Source of the DNA: Tipula vernalis
Lineage: Eukaryota; Arthropoda; Insecta; Diptera; Tipulidae
NCBI GenBank assembly: GCA_958295665.1
Contig: OY282560.1
Location: 45,012,333 to 45,076,332 of the forward strand
Length of the DNA: 64,000 bases
Direction: 5' to 3'
Shown here: positions 48,365-58,759 of the stretch, piece after piece
How the letters are laid out: every line of letters begins with the position of its first letter
Numbering within the stretch: the first letter of the stretch is position 1
The notes under the pieces: generated by a model
What the model was told of the DNA's origin: nothing
Databases searched by the model: none
What the model saw: only the letters and a program-made list of their open reading frames with translations
Program-made: the position numbers and the translations under genes

Positions 48365-49372
48365 TTAAGTTTCAAATTTATGAAGATCGTTAACTCTAGT
48401 TATGCGAAAAATTTTACTTTGTTGTGTTTTACGTAGTAAAATCCTATTGTTGGTTGTCCAAAGGAATTGAAATTGATTCGCAATCTTAAATTCCCGTGCA
48501 ATGCGAAATAGCTGAAGTTTGTTTGTGGTAAGATGATCTCGTACGAATATCTGCTTTATATTTTCACCGCTAAAGCCAAGTTGGTCCGAGAAAAGATTCT
48601 TAAATATTTTCTTTTTATTAATTATTTCTTGTTTGGCGCTGTTGGATGTGAGCTTCACTAAAATAAAATTTTGAGGTCTGCTGGATGAGGTGTTAGCAGC
48701 TGTTAGCTGAGGCGCTTTACCAATATAGTGTGCGCTGTAGATTTGTTCCTTGGATACGGTTGAATTTATCGTTTTCAAGAGATTTAATATCACGGTTAGT
48801 GGATCATTTGATTTGTCCGGAATTCCCGAAATAACTATATTGTTGATATTTTCCTTTTCTTTCAGATAATCGACTTCGGTTTCCAGTTTCAATATTTTAC
48901 TGTGTAACGATATGTTATCTTTCTGGGTGAGCTGTAGATCCTCTTTTATTTGTTTATTTTCGACGATCAAATTGGATATTTGGTTGCGAAGCTCGGAAAG
49001 TTGCTCAAGGAGGGTTTGCTTTACGTCGAGCATTAGATCTTCAAGTCGTTGGAAGCCGTCACCCTCAGCAGGTTTATGGGTTTGTGGTGTTTGTGGGATC
49101 GATGTTGGAGATTGCGGAGTTAGTAGTGCTGGACTGCGTAAATCAGCCAATTTCTTCGGGCTGGATGGTTTTGGTGCGATAGAATTCAATTTTTGTTCAC
49201 AGCAAATCCAAATGCTAGAAATTTTTTGATTATGTTGCCTGTTTTTCCCCGAAAGACCAACACAGCGAGGATGGTAAATATTTAAGCATTTAACACACTT
49301 AATTCCTTGATGAATTTCACTAATATTCCCTTTACATGCTTGGCATTTAGATTGGTCCAAAGTAAGAGCCAT
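48365..49372 (-). CDS. CR1-like ORF1 protein: PHD finger, coiled coil, FP-like C-terminus
   Basis: An uninterrupted 335-residue ORF1 starting at a true ATG. LINE ORF1 proteins bind element RNA and chaperone it in the retrotransposition particle. Residues 10-59 are a PHD-type zinc finger: CQAC, then CVKC, HPRC and a terminal WICC. Residues about 60-105 are a Pro/Ser/Thr-rich linker. Residues about 107-172 form a coiled coil (LEDLMLDVKQTLLEQLSEL), likely for multimerisation. Residues about 175-260 look like the RRM-like part of L1-type ORF1 (NIVISGIPDKSNDP). Residues about 275-335 resemble the C-terminal domain of baculovirus FP proteins (LFRIAREFKIANQFQFLW), which is recurrent in CR1-type ORF1. 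It is followed, across a MITE-bearing spacer, by ORF2. It is the only LINE frame in the window that appears fully open. Confidence 0.85.
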   Translation of the reverse strand: MALTLDQSKCQACKGNISEIHQGIKCVKCLNIYHPRCVGLSGKNRQHNQKISSIWICCEQKLNSIAPKPSSPKKLADLRSPALLTPQSPTSIPQTPQTHKPAEGDGFQRLEDLMLDVKQTLLEQLSELRNQISNLIVENKQIKEDLQLTQKDNISLHSKILKLETEVDYLKEKENINNIVISGIPDKSNDPLTVILNLLKTINSTVSKEQIYSAHYIGKAPQLTAANTSSSRPQNFILVKLTSNSAKQEIINKKKIFKNLFSDQLGFSGENIKQIFVRDHLTTNKLQLFRIAREFKIANQFQFLWTTNNRILLRKTQQSKIFRITRVNDLHKFET

Positions 49373-49600
49373 TTATTTGACAGCTGAGCACAACAACACT
49401 TCCGAAGGAATCCACTTCACGAAGTAAATTTTCACTATTTGTGTAATATTTTCAACAAACTTTATGTATTACAGGTAGTTTATGTTTAAAATAATCATAT
49501 AATTACAATTTTATGTATTATAGTTATCAATAAAATTTAAAAATTGATTTTAAATATGAGACTATTTTTTAATGATGTACAAAAGTTGACAGTTTCGCGC

Positions 49601-49745
49601 TTTTTTTTTTTTTTTTTTTTTAACGGCAGATGGCCGGCCAATATCCTCCACCTCCTTTCTGCTGCCTCTCAATGTCTGAGAGCCTCCAAGTCTTACCAGT
49701 GGCGTGCACTCTCTGACGCAGAAGTTGCAACGAGATTTATTTTCG
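49601..49745 (-). mobile_element. LINE 3'-end stub with poly(A)
   Basis: A 21-base T run (49,601-49,621) is followed on the plus strand by a GC-rich segment (AACGGCAGATGGCCGGCC, then CACCTCCTTTCTGCTGCC) up to about 49,745 before AT-rich DNA resumes. On the minus strand this is a short 3' UTR plus poly(A) tail, typical of a 5'-truncated LINE insertion. It resembles the composition of the R1-like 3' end but no homology could be shown. No target duplication was identified. Confidence 0.55.
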
Positions 49746-51050
49746 GTTATTTGTATTCATTTTTGTGTAAAAGTAATTTCTCCATATCTCAAATATCATG
49801 TCAATTGAAAATGGAAACGAAATCAAACAAATTTTTACAGAAGACCCTGGAATACGATGAACAATTTCAGTTATTAGACATTTTCTCGTAAATATTTTCT
49901 TTCAAGAGCATTTCTTTTAAGGGCTCTGTGACCCTCAACGATATAGCTTTGCATTCGTTTGACAAATGATTTCAATTGTTTTTAATATTTTATCCGTCAA
50001 TTGTACAAATATCAGCAAAATAGATCTTGCGATTTCGAGTCGTCGATGTAATCGAAAATTGGCGTAGGATCTCTTTGCCTCTCACATCAATGTAACACAT
50101 AAAGACACGTACCTACGTAAAGTGCACGACAATATATTGGGAATTGCTCGAATATGTAGTGCGGTGTGCCTCTATTGCAGGCTATTTCTTAACCAATGGT
50201 GTGGCTATTTCTTAACCAATTATGATCAGGGATTCTAAAATGATTTTTTGATAATATTCTGGAATCTGGTGACGCCTATATCTGCGGATGATGCCAGTGG
50301 ATTGGAAACTTAACATTGCAAGAGGCTGCTCACCTGCATGCCTATTACCTTGTATTTATTTTTGCGTGTTTAAAGATTATTATATTTCCGACGATATTTC
50401 AAAAATGCAAGTAATGATGAATTATAATTTATTTAATACCGATTGTCCTATTATTATTTGCTCGAATTCTTGAACTGTCTGTCCCTCCTCATTTTTAATA
50501 AAATATTTAACTTTTTGATTTAGTCTAAAATTTTATTAAACAATGGGGGTTTTGATTCCTATTGTTTAATTACCATTTATTCTTTCATTGTCAACTATAG
50601 TATTTAGTGCTTATAGTATTTTAGTATGCGAGTAAATAATTTCGTTTTCAACCCAGTAATTATACAGATATAAAAAAATAAATAAAAATAAATTAAAAAT
50701 TCTTAAAACAATAAAATCGGTGGAAATTACTTCTGAATGACAGTAAAATATTACTGCGCTTAAAATATAAATTTTTTTATGCGATGTTTATTCTGTTATT
50801 AAATAGGTACTTTACCTCATATGATACCGTGAAATAAAAAAAATTAGTAGCAAGCTATAATAAAACTAATATCATTTAAGCGATTAACAATTTTAGTTGT
50901 TTTTCATATTTTGCAATTTGCCCATAATTGCCCATAATTGTCTATAATTTCCTGTATCTGAGTATGCATTTTCATATTAACCAAATACATTATTAAATAT
51001 TCAAACAATACTTTTGTTATACATTTGGAGATTTATTTGGGCGGTTGAAT
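49746..51050. other. AT-rich non-coding stretch
   Basis: No gene recognised. A tandem duplication of TGGCTATTTCTTAACCAAT occurs at about 50,181 and 50,203. The rest is unique-looking AT-rich sequence with only short random frames. Confidence 0.5.
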
Positions 51051-51340
51051 TTAATTCATAGTTAGCTTGGGTTGATTTGTAGATTTTCAGGCCAAGTTGA
51101 TTTGGAAGTTGAGTTAGGCGCTGAGAAGGAGTCTAGTTCGAGTTGAGTTAGGGTCTAGTCGGGGTTTGATTGGGACTGAGTTGCTGCTGAGTTAGGATTG
51201 AATTGCGTGCAAATTTCGGACTGTGTTGATTTACGGATCGGGTGGAACTAAGAGTTTTGGGTTAAGTTGGAATTGAGTCGGGAGTTGAGTTGGGGTTGAA
51301 TTAAGTTCTAATGTTGAAGGCGAGTTGGAGGTTTATTTAT
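51050..51340. repeat. Degenerate GTTGAG/GAGTTGGG-rich tract
   Basis: The plus strand shows irregular iterations of AAGTTGATTTGG, GTTGAGTTAGG, GAGTTGCTG, GGAGTTGAGTTGGGGTTGA and similar. It is a decayed short tandem repeat with G and T on the plus strand. The same kind of tract, in the same orientation, lies at 56,935-57,065 and 62,866-63,270. Confidence 0.7.
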
Positions 51341-51490
51341 ATTCATATAAACTTATTTTCACGACTTTTCGAAGGACGAAATGTAGTAAAACCCAACTAC
51401 ACCTATTTTTTATTACATATTTTGAATTACGGGTTGAATTTAAAACAAAAAAAAAAAATTTTCAACAAAAAGTTTTCTATTTGACATAAA

Positions 51491-52472
51491 ATGTCCGCCA
51501 CTTGTTGTGTGTGCTCGTCTACTATCGAGATTTTCCGGTGTAAAATGTGGAGGTTCGTGCGAAAAACTTTTCCATATTAAATGTGCAGATATTTCCGATG
51601 AAATATTGGTTGGTATAAAAAGTCGATCCGCCACCTGGCTGTGTGAAGATTGTCGTTCTACAGCCAATCAATCAATTGTTGATTGTGATGATGACACGAA
51701 TTGTGAACCAGAGATTCGATTAGTCGACATCATGAGGCAATTGAAGCATATGGATAAGAAATTAGGCACACTCGATGAGCTACGCGAATCTACATATACA
51801 AAATTTGAAGAACGACAACCAAGTGCTGCAATCAAGAGTACATCAGTTAGAGGAACAAATCGATTCACGATTTTAAACTACATACTATGGAAGCAGATTA
51901 TGATAAACCAAATTAGATGCGTAATGTATCCACAATAGCTATTACCGGCTTACCATCGAGCATGGAGATGTTTGTGGAGTTATCATAAATACCCTTGCTA
52001 AAATTGAGGTCCCAGTCCAGCCAGATGACATAGAGTTCATTGAAGAAGTTAATAGAAGCAATAAAACAATTGGAGGAAATAGAAACAGTTCAAATACTAT
52101 TTTACAAAGCTTGTTTATTGTCAAACTAAAATCTATTGAACTAAAGCAAAACATTATTTCACAAATGCGAAAAAAAAATCAGTTTCCACAAGTGATCTTG
52201 ATGTCATTCTACCAGCCAACCATCCAGCACAAAGAATATATATAATGCAACACCTTACAAAGTTCCAGTCGCAGTTGTACCGTGAAGCTAAAAATATTAA
52301 AAACAAGTTTAACTACAAATTCCTATGGTGTAAAGCCGGTCAAATTTACCTACGAAAAATGCCAGAATCAGATGCCCACCGTATACATTCAATGAATAAT
52401 ATCTTTCGCCTCAGGTGCACCGACCATCCAGTTGATGACCATCCAGTTGATGAAACTCCAGCAAGCCGGTGA
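51491..52472 (+). pseudogene. CR1-like ORF1: PHD finger and FP-like C-terminus, frameshifted
   Basis: The ATG at 51,491 begins MSATCCVCSSTIEIFRCKM, the first half of a PHD-type finger. After a one-base shift it continues CGGSCEKLFHIKCADIS and TWLCEDC, completing the Cys/His set. Residues further on (RLVDIMRQLKHMDKKLGTL) could form a short coiled coil. A second shift near 51,900 leads into ITGLPSS, DIEFIEEVNRSNK and VKLKSIELKQNIISQMRK, and then FQSQLYREAKNIKNKFNYKF, an FP-protein-like C-terminal segment. Near the end ACCATCCAGTTGATG is tandemly duplicated (about 52,425-52,455). The domain order is the same as in the intact ORF1 at 48,365-49,372. It is non-functional as it stands. Confidence 0.78.
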
Positions 52473-52924
52473 AATGATTAGGATGCTGAAATTACAAAAC
52501 ATTTTATGTAGTATGCAGTTAGTATTATTATTATTTACTCTCGGATATAAACAAAAGCCAAATTTCATCAAACGTCTCTGTGCAATTGCATCATTGGATT
52601 TACAAAATTCCTGCGTCTGACTGATTGTCATCCTAGGATATGTAGATTTTATTTCACATTTAAGTATAAAGCTATATTATTTAACTAAAGTAGATTTTCC
52701 TTTGATATATTTATGTTCTTGTAATTATTTATTTTTTATTATTTTGTTTACATTTTTGTTAAATTACATGGCGATGGCATACGCTGTCAAATGTGTGTTC
52801 AAATTTATTGTTTTTGTAGTTTTTAAAAGTTTGCATGCAGCCAATTACATTAAAACCGTACAAATGCGACAATTTTGTCATGGTTCAGATCAGTACTACA
52901 AAATTAAAATGTATAAAGACTGAT

Positions 52925-53620
52925 TTAAGACTGATTTACATTCAAAAAATTTCGCAGATCCAGATGTCAAATCAAAAATTAGTTTTCTTTACACATAAAA
53001 AGTAAATTTAAACAAAAAATGTCATTAATCAATGGATTGGTTTTCTTATATATGTAACCTTTTTATAGTGATTTAAGACTGATTTACATTCAATGACAAT
53101 CGACGTCTGCAAAAAAATTGAAACACAACATAGGAAAAAATACAAAGCCAAAAAGAGAAAAAATATTCATCTGCTTAAAAAAGTCAATTGAAACCCGAGA
53201 AACAAACCCAAAAAACCTCTTCATCTTTTTTCTGTAAAATCGTCGATGCGTGAAAAAATAACTATAATAAGGTTACATAAATAAGAATACCAATCATTTG
53301 CATTGGTTTATGACATTTTTTGTTTAAATTTTCTTTTAATGTGTAAAGCAAACGAATTTTTGATTTGACATCTGCATCTGCGAAATTTTTTGAATGTAAA
53401 TCAGTCTTTATTCACGCATCGACGATTTTACAGAAAAAAGATGAAACTCGACATCTGCAAAAAAAAAGCAGACGAGGTTTTTTAGGTTTGTTTCTCGGTT
53501 TTCAATGGACTTTTTTAAGCAGATGAATATTTTTTCTCTTTTTGGCTTTGTACTTTGTCCTATGTTGTGTTTCAATATTTTTGCAGACGTCGATTGTCGT
53601 TGAATGTAAATCAGTCTTAA
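52925..53620. mobile_element. Interleaved foldback MITEs (A-B-A'-B'), TTAA-flanked
   Basis: Four arms share the terminus GACTGATTTACATTCA: A (52,929-53,059), B (53,077-53,260), A' (about 53,271-53,406) and B' (about 53,409-53,616). A' is the inverted partner of A, and B' of B, so the two hairpins cross rather than nest. TTAA precedes A (52,925-52,928) and B (53,073-53,076) and follows B' (53,617-53,620); A' is followed by TTTA. TTAA target sites with such termini suggest piggyBac-type MITEs. B' carries about 28 extra bases not in B (near 53,445-53,475). There is no coding sequence. The unit lies in the ORF1-ORF2 spacer of the plus-strand CR1-like element. Confidence 0.75.
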
Positions 53621-53720
53621 CAGAATTATGAATGTGTATCAACTAAGCGTGATCACGACCATAATATTTTTGGTTTTTTTTATACTTTAAATTTAATTAT
53701 ATTTTTTACTAATATGTGTA

Positions 53721-55086
53721 TTGGCGGTCACGATAATTTGTTTGTATTTAATATTTTTGGCAAAATTGATATTACATTTTCCAATCTCGCAAACGTTTTG
53801 CATTTTGATTTTTATATTAAAAATTCTTATGAGTAAATTTAACAGGATACTTCAAAATAATTGCATAAATAATTATTTCTTAAATGTTGATGAATTTTTA
53901 TTGAATAAAAAATGTATTGATACCTCGTCAAAAAGATTGAATATTCTTCAATATAATGTGCGAGGTATGAATAATTTTGATAAATTTGATGATGTTCTTA
54001 TGTTTAGCATGAGGCTCAAAGAAGATATTGATATTATGGTTTTTGGTGAGACTTGGATTCAGAGTAATAACATCATGTCATTTCAAATAAATAGTTTTGA
54101 AGGTATCTGCGCATGTCGTGATGATAGGGTAGAGGGGGGGGGGAGGGTTTGCCGTTTTTGTTAAAAATAATCTAAAATTTAACATTGTTATGACTGATAA
54201 TAGCCAGTCTCCATTCCATTTTATATGTCTTGAGCTCCCTGATTATAACTCTTCTAAGCTGTGGCTTTTTATAGACCACCTAATTGTGATAATAAAATAT
54301 TTTTAAGTTTTTTGGACACTATTGACGTAAATAATATTGATGAGTTCCGGGATGATTGTTACGAATACATCTTCCACTAGGTCAATCAGTGGCAATATTC
54401 TTGATCATGTTGTATGTAGCTTCATAAACATTAAAACGGTTCATAATTCAACCATCTTCTCAGATATTAGTGATCATAATTTTATTTTTTCATCGATTTT
54501 TTTCAAACCTAAATTCTTTCGGCATAAACTAGTACATAATATTGTTGATTTTGAAAAGGTTGATTATTATTTTGACGATTTTCTTTCAACAGCAGATTTC
54601 GATACTGCTGATCCTGAGGCTACTATTAAGCTAATTATCGAGCAATACAATGATTTAATCAAAAAATATACAGCTGTTAAAAGTGTTGTTGCTAAATTGA
54701 AAAACAACTCTTGTTCCTGGATGACATATAACTTATGGAAGCTCATTGGAAAACGTAACCGAGCCTTAAAAAAATACAAATTAGGACCTAACTTAGAAAT
54801 TCAAAATCAACTTCAGACTGTTAGTAAAAAAATATCATCTGTAAAGTATTTCGCAAAGAAACGTTATTATGAAAATATGTTTAGCAATGTTAGTCAAAAA
54901 AACTTATGGAAAAACATAAATCAATTCTTGAATAGAAATAACTCCAAATCTAATATTGAAGCTATTGAATTTAATGGCGATAAGTGTAATAATACCAGCG
55001 ATATAGTAAACTTATTTAATGAATATTTTATTAATATAGGAAATACACTTGGTCAAGCAATTGGAAGTGATAGAAACATTCTATGA
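53721..55086 (+). pseudogene. CR1-like ORF2: endonuclease remnant and linker
   Basis: The likely start is the internal ATG at 53,829 (MSKFNRILQNN); upstream codons are hydrophobic and probably spacer. Endonuclease motifs: LNILQYNVRGMNNFDKF (Asn) and MVFGETWIQSNN (Glu), then CRDDR and a G10 tract (54,134-54,143) that throws the frame off. FAVFVKNNLKF continues in the next frame. The GDFN segment is deleted near 54,330. The third frame resumes with MIVTNTSSTRSISGNILDHV and DISDHNFIF (SDH). It then runs open through the basic linker (WMTYNLWKLIGKRNRALKKY and FAKKRYYENMF) to 55,086, where a stop and frame change precede the RT. It would nick target DNA if intact. Confidence 0.8.
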
Positions 55087-56652
55087 TGATTCTATGTTTT
55101 TGTCCCCTACAACTCCTTTGGAAGTGTACAACGTTATTTGCCTTTTAGGTGGTAGTAAAGGTGGTGGGCCAGACAATATTCGTAACTTGGTTTTAAAGCG
55201 AAACGCTACCATTTTCTCTGAAATTCTTGCTAAACATATCAATGAAATTTTTGAAACTGGTGCATATCCAAATTATCTAAAAACTGCTAAAGTGGTACCG
55301 GTCTTTAAAAGTGGTGATAAAAGTATTATTTCTAATTATATGCCAATTTCTACTTTATCTGTATATTCGATAAAATCATTGAAAAAATTATAAATACAAG
55401 GATAAGGAGTTTCTTAAAACAAATCGGAATTTTTCTATGCGTATCAGTATGGATTTAGGGAAGGTGCGGGTACCGAGATGGCTCTCGTAGAGATGGCAAA
55501 TTTGATTTATAACGCTTTTGATCTAAAGAAATATGTAGGAGTATTCTTTCTTGATCTCAAGAAAGCGTTTGACACCATTGATCATAAGTTACTTCTTTAT
55601 ACACTATTTTGCTATGGATTTCGTGGAATTTCGCATAAATTAATAAGTAGTTATTTAAGTAATCGACAATAATACGTAATGATTGATGGGGTCAGGAGCA
55701 ATGTTTTTGATGTTACTTGTGGGGTTCCACAAGGTAGTGTTCTTGGGCCATTATTGTTCCTTACATTTATTAATGATATCTCCCACTAGCCCTGGATTGG
55801 CCATATTAATATTTTTGCAGATGATACAGCAGTCATCTATGAAACAAAAAATCCTTCTAACATAATTATTAATATGGAACATGATATGAAAATTTTACTT
55901 GAATATTTCAAGTCTAATCTGATTTCAGTAAATTTGCTAAAAACAAAATTTATGATTTTTCACTCGCCACATAAAATTCCCTATGATGTAACATCTTTTA
56001 TAATAAATTATATTATTATTGATCGAGTTGAAAGTTTCAAATACTTAAGAGTAACGTTTGATTCCCGCATGGGATGGGAAGAGCATATTAAATCAATTTG
56101 CGGTAAAATGGCTCCGTTAGTGGGACGCAAAAGAAGACTTTCATATTATGTGCCTAAATATGTCATGAGATTAATGTATTTTGCATTTATTCATCCAAAA
56201 ATCCTCTCTGGGATTATTGTTTATGGAACTGCTAGCTGTAGTAAGTTAAAAAAGTACAGATTTTGCAAAATAAAAGTTTGAAAGCTATTTCGAAACTACC
56301 TACAAGATTTTCTACATTGAGTTTATTTGAAACTGAATCCAACGATATCTTGCCCATAGGTGCGTTACATGATTTTCAATTATCATTACATATGTACAAG
56401 ACGTTGAATGTATCTTCTGTTCTCTCTAATTTGAAATTTTATTATAATAATCATAATTTTCGTACTAGATTTGCAAATAACATACGTTGTGGAACTATCA
56501 CGAATGAATTTGGACGAAAATCAATTAGATATTCAGGTCCCTCTTTATACAATAAATTACCAGAATCCGTAAAAAACTCAGTAAATGTTCATCATTTTAA
56601 GAAAAACTTGAGATTGCATTATCAAAACTTAATAAAACATTATATTTGTTAA
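55049..56652 (+). pseudogene. CR1-like ORF2: reverse transcriptase
   Basis: Motifs in order: GGGPDNIRNLVLKRNA, TAKVVPVFKSGDKS, YMPISTLS, a frame break near 55,380, GVFFLDLKKAFDTIDHKLL (motif A), a stop near 55,670, CGVPQGSVLGPLLFL (B), FADDTAVIYE (C, both catalytic Asp present), SVNLLKTKFMIF and FKYLRVTFDSRMGWEEH. The C-terminal domain runs through NKSLKAISKLPTRFSTL to the stop at 56,652 after another shift near 56,270. The catalytic residues survive but the frame is broken at four or more places. It is preceded by the endonuclease remnant and followed by a compact 3' UTR with a stem-loop. Confidence 0.85.
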
Positions 56653-56707
56653 TATTTAATGTTAGTTTACTTATTGCTTAATATTTATTAATTTTTATTT
56701 AATTTAT

Positions 56708-56755
56708 ATTGTTGATTTCCTTAAAAGGACAAGAAATCCATTGGAAATCAACAAT
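56708..56755 (+). promoter_or_regulatory. LINE 3' UTR stem-loop
   Basis: ATTGTTGATTTCC (56,708-56,720) pairs perfectly with GGAAATCAACAAT (56,743-56,755), a 13-bp stem with a 22-bp loop, located 56 bp after the ORF2 stop. Such 3' hairpins are recognised by the RT of CR1/L2-type elements during target-primed reverse transcription. That role is inferred here from position. Confidence 0.6.
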
Positions 56756-56804
56756 GTAAATATGGTTTATTATTGTTGGGAAATTTATTTAAGATTAATG
56801 GATT

Positions 56805-56834
56805 ATATTATTATTATTATTATTATATTATTAA
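56805..56834 (+). repeat. (ATT)n microsatellite tail
   Basis: Imperfect TTA/ATT repeats follow the 3' hairpin. A short tandem repeat instead of poly(A) is a common 3' terminus of CR1-like LINEs and probably marks the element's end. Confidence 0.6.
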
Positions 56835-56934
56835 TTGTATGTAATTTAAGTAAAATTATCCATTGTTAACTCTGTTCCCTAAAAGAAAAAGAAACACAAT
56901 GTTGGATGTACTAGTAGAGAAAAAAAAAAAAATT

Positions 56935-57065
56935 GGCGTTGAACTAAAGTTGCGGTTCAAGTTGAGAATTGAGATGTGAATTGACCGGATTAACGTCAGA
57001 GGTTGAGTTGGGAATAGAAGTAGGATTAAGTTGAAGATTAAGGTAAGAGGTTGAGTTAAATTAAA
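56935..57065. repeat. Degenerate GTTGAG-rich tract (second copy)
   Basis: Contains GTTGAACTAAAGTTGCGG, AAGTTGAGAATTGAGATG, GAGGTTGAGTTGGG and GAGGTTGAGTTAAATT. Composition, motif and orientation match the tract at 51,050-51,340, which lies on the other side of the plus-strand CR1-like element. Confidence 0.65.
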
Positions 57066-58720
57066 CCACAAAATATGAGCTACAAATACTAAAGTTTTCT
57101 CCTGAATCAAAAACGGCAAGTTATTGGCTGAAAGTTTCTGTTTTTCACATCTATTAGCTACGGATAATTTAACTTTGTTTTAGGTGTGTTTAGCAAAAAA
57201 CCAACCCAATGGAATAAGTCGCCAAACACTTTGCGAAATTCGACACCATCAATGGTTCTTATATAGCAAACCAACCATATTTGTGAAATATCCGTTGGTT
57301 TATTCCCACGCTAACGCATCAAGAGCCATGCAACAATAAAATGAACAAGTCGATTTCATTATGTAACCATAATAAAAACTAAATTGTTTTTACATGGTAG
57401 ATGGTCAAATTGTTGCTACGAAATTTGCCGTAGCTTTTAGCAATACAACTTTTAATTAGTAATTCAATAACCGAAAACGTGATTTTTTTATTTAGCCAAT
57501 GTTACCTTCAAGCTTAAATATTTATACCCAAAACCAATAACGATTCCATAAGAAATATTTGTATGCTTTTAAAGTCTTTGGCACATATTTGGTTACGGAT
57601 TTTGACGTCCTATTTTATACTTCTTTTACTGGAAAAGAAACAAATTCTGACACAAACTTTGAATTTTGTGAATCGCATCAAGAAATGTCGCGGCAGATAA
57701 GATATCTCCGTTATTGTGCAATGATACTGTTCTATAATAAATTTGTCCGTCAGTTTTAAAAGAATAAGAAGCGCATCCTGTTCAATCAATGTGGACTTTG
57801 TGTACATACATTCTTTCCTTTTTGGCAACTATTTGTACATTTTTTTCTTTTATGAGTTCACATTGAATTATTCCATTACAAAAACTGCAAGTAATTTGAT
57901 GCTTAGCAATTCAACAATAAAATGCCTCGGAACAAAAATTTCAAATAATTTAGAACTAACTTCAATTACCTCGAACTCTTTCATTAACAAAATCTCTAAA
58001 AATCTTAAATAATTTGTTTTAACTTATAAATTCAACCAGGACATTTCTGGGTTCCTTCCGTGAAAAACACAAAGTTAAGTGGCAAAAGGCCCGATTAGAT
58101 ATTTTTAAATACTTCAATATTACTAAATGATATTTTACCATCCTTGCGCAGAAGAGGCCAATGCTAAACGCCTTTGAACATATGTGAAGTTATTAGGATT
58201 TCACCCCAGTAAATACAAAAACTTGAATCAAGCAACTCTAGTAAAATTAAATCCATATTTATTACTACTTGAAGATATCCCAGCCCATGATTTAATTAAA
58301 TTTAAATTAAATTCTGAAACTACATAATATCTCATGGCTGATTAAATTACATAATATCCATAAAGGCCACAAAGGCTAAATTTCGGTCATTTGGAACAAT
58401 ACGATTTTCATGAAATGTTTTCTAAATTAAGCTGTTGAGATCCCATCTCAAAAATACTAATTATGAGAGGTCCTAGTAAAGGTCTTAATATTTATCAACT
58501 ACAAATGTTTCAAGTTATTTTGTGGTTGGCTTAATTCGTTGGGTTGGTATGGTATTAGCGAATTTATTGGAGCCAATTGCGGATTTTAAGCTTCGTTAAT
58601 GCTTTGGGATCACTGGGATCACTAAATTTGCCTGAAAAAAAAATCCAGTAATTTTAAGTTCCAGAATAATTGAAAATTAAAAATCCAGAAAAAAAAATCC
58701 CGAAAAAAATCCAAATGAAA
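57066..58720. other. Unassigned AT-rich stretch
   Basis: No gene recognised. Short frames (for example 57,559-57,759 and 57,743-58,012) have no motif or biased composition. 58,620-58,720 is A-rich with repeated AAATCC(A/C)G motifs just before the LOA-like element. Confidence 0.45.
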
Positions 58721-58759
58721 AAAGGCTTGGGGCCAATTTAACAAACCCCAGTCGTAAAC

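Larger units (their letters stand above)
44761..49400 (-). mobile_element. CR1-like non-LTR retrotransposon, near full length
   Basis: A minus-strand LINE with intact ORF1 (48,365-49,372), ORF2 endonuclease-RT (45,025-47,850) and an A-rich 3' end (T-rich on plus, 44,765-44,800). An inserted palindromic MITE sits between the ORFs. The PHD-plus-coiled-coil ORF1 and the RT motifs LDLRKAFDSVDH and GVPQGSILGPILF place it in the CR1/L2/jockey group; CR1 is the most likely. ORF2 has only a few stops, one frameshift and a slipped G tract, so it is among the younger elements here. No target duplication was identified. It abuts the LOA-like fragment at 44,760, which may be its insertion target. Confidence 0.88.
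51360..56835 (+). mobile_element. CR1-like non-LTR retrotransposon, decayed
   Basis: A plus-strand LINE: ORF1 remnant (51,491-52,472), spacer carrying an interleaved foldback (52,925-53,620), ORF2 endonuclease (53,829 to about 54,500), linker and RT (to 56,652), 3' hairpin (56,708-56,755) and an (ATT)n tail (56,805-56,834). Its ORF1 and RT resemble the minus-strand CR1-like element but are clearly a different family. Frameshifts and an endonuclease deletion show it is older. The GTTGAG-rich tract on both sides suggests that it inserted into that tract. Confidence 0.82.

Noticed and set aside
57559..58012. Overlapping short frames on both strands
   Set aside because: Short, without motifs, and no splice or promoter evidence that I can judge.
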